This document shows positions 63,186-64,000 of a DNA stretch of 64,000 nucleotides, in pieces; position 1 is the stretch's first letter, and every line of letters starts with the position of its first letter. Location: positions 46,477,625 through 46,541,624 of the forward strand of contig CM069446.1 of NCBI GenBank assembly GCA_035610835.1, in the 5' to 3' direction. The notes beneath the pieces were generated by a model, which saw only the letters and a list, made by a program, of their open reading frames with translations, did not search any database and had not been told where the DNA came from. The stretch comes from Ophiura sarsii (lineage: Eukaryota > Echinodermata > Ophiuroidea > Amphilepidida > Ophiuridae). Both the position numbers and the translations under genes were made by a program.

Positions 63186-63977
63186 TTAACGCGCAGTAGC
63201 ATCCTCACGTGCTCGTTGACGCTGTTGCCAAACTAATTTAGAGCCTATGGCAGCACTTATGCTCAGGTATTTGGCGATGGCTTTGCTCTTGCGGGAGCTA
63301 ATCCCAAGCATTTTGAGCCCGGGAACCACTTTATTGTGGACGCACCCTGTTGAACCAATAATTATGACTATTATTTTACAAGTATAGTTTGTATCAACTG
63401 TGATGAGTTCGGAAAGTGGTTGGTAATATTCAAATTTGGTATGGTAACATTGGTCCAGGAAAGCATCAAATGGTGTGGAAATTTCAACAATAAAAGCCTT
63501 TTTGTTTCGGTCGTCAAGTATGAGAATGTCAGGTTTACGATGTTCAATGCTTGTGTACACATCATGATTATTACTATGGACCATAGTACCAGTGATAAGT
63601 TTGTTGACGTGGGTATATACATCTGTACGGATTTTCTTGAGTTCTTGATTGATATGGTTGACTATTCTATCATGTATTTTTATATACGTGCCATGAAAAC
63701 GCATGCATCCATTCAGAATGTGTGAAGCTGTGTCAAATTGATTATTACAGAGATTGCATGATTTGGGGTATGAATTTGGGTAATAGCGATGTAATAATGA
63801 ATTACATTCAAGTAATTGTAAACGGGTTTTAAGGATGAATTTGACGAGATTGTCTTGAATGACCATGTTAGATAAGTAGTTGTTTGACATTTGGAAATCT
63901 ATATCTGTGGTGTTTAATATTCTACCTTGGGAAAGCTTTGATTTGAATCTTGCAACGCGTTTATTATAATGATTTGT
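63186..63977 (-). mobile_element. R2-type LINE fragment, zinc knuckle and endonuclease (copy 2)
   Basis: A minus-strand frame open from about 63977 (a TAA lies just upstream) to a stop at 63186. It has a Cys/His knuckle (CNLCNNQFDTASHILNGC), then EHRKPDILILDDRNKKAFIV, EISTPFDAF, KFEYYQPLSELI, IIIGSTGCV and AIAKYLSISAAIGSKLVW. In site-specific LINEs of the R2/NeSL kind this nuclease nicks the target. It differs from copy 1 at many sites, so the two are separate subfamilies. The polymerase would lie beyond the right edge. Confidence 0.82.
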
Positions 63978-64000
63978 TTAGTGATGTGATTGGACACGGC

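Overview
This is a window of animal nuclear DNA. The coding signal is short exons (45-630 bp) with GT-AG borders in long AT-rich introns packed with inverted-repeat elements, retroelement relics, satellites and poly-G/C runs. The domains found (SRCR, calcium-binding EGF, GAIN/GPS with 7TM, ZP) and the repeat load suit an invertebrate deuterostome such as an echinoderm, hemichordate or amphioxus. The species cannot be fixed from sequence alone. There are no operons, bacterial signals or CRISPR arrays.

Main gene, + strand, 10866-34118: an adhesion GPCR of EGF-TM7 type. Sixteen intact exons were traced by eye: one SRCR exon, eight calcium-binding EGF exons, a short stalk exon, three GAIN exons, a GPS exon and four 7TM exons, the last with the cytoplasmic tail and stop. 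One joining exon is only 29 bp. Every junction agrees in phase, and the joined exons give about 1,113 codons open to the stop. The start codon and signal peptide were not found and probably lie upstream. Linking the SRCR exon to the EGF exons across a 5.3-kb intron is the weakest step. The EGF array holds one broken EGF exon (22682) and one shrunken relic (22104). About 1 kb after the gene a second copy of the tail-coding segment keeps its reading frame.

Second gene, - strand, 60260-56542: SRCR domain plus N-terminal half of a ZP domain with two short linker exons, DMBT1-like. The ZP-C half was not found; a 100-N assembly gap (55339-55438) lies about 1 kb further along its path.

Third gene start, + strand, 46449-46551: a signal-peptide exon with a phase-1 donor, whose continuation is uncertain (one candidate terminal exon at 48677).

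Layout: 1-10330 satellites, a Harbinger-like element with a Myb/SANT-like ORF, other inverted-repeat elements and a palindromic 25-30 bp array; 10866-34118 the GPCR with introns full of MITEs and two LINE relics; 34119-46400 repeats including the duplicated tail, a tRNA-like TIR element, a duplicated promoter-like block and a 2.5-kb CACACCATA-ended element hosting a very young LTR mini-retrotransposon; 46449-55438 the signal-peptide exon, TIR elements and tandem arrays up to the gap; 55439-61250 the SRCR-ZP gene and GC-rich repeats; 62398-64000 two endonuclease-domain fragments of an R2-type LINE.
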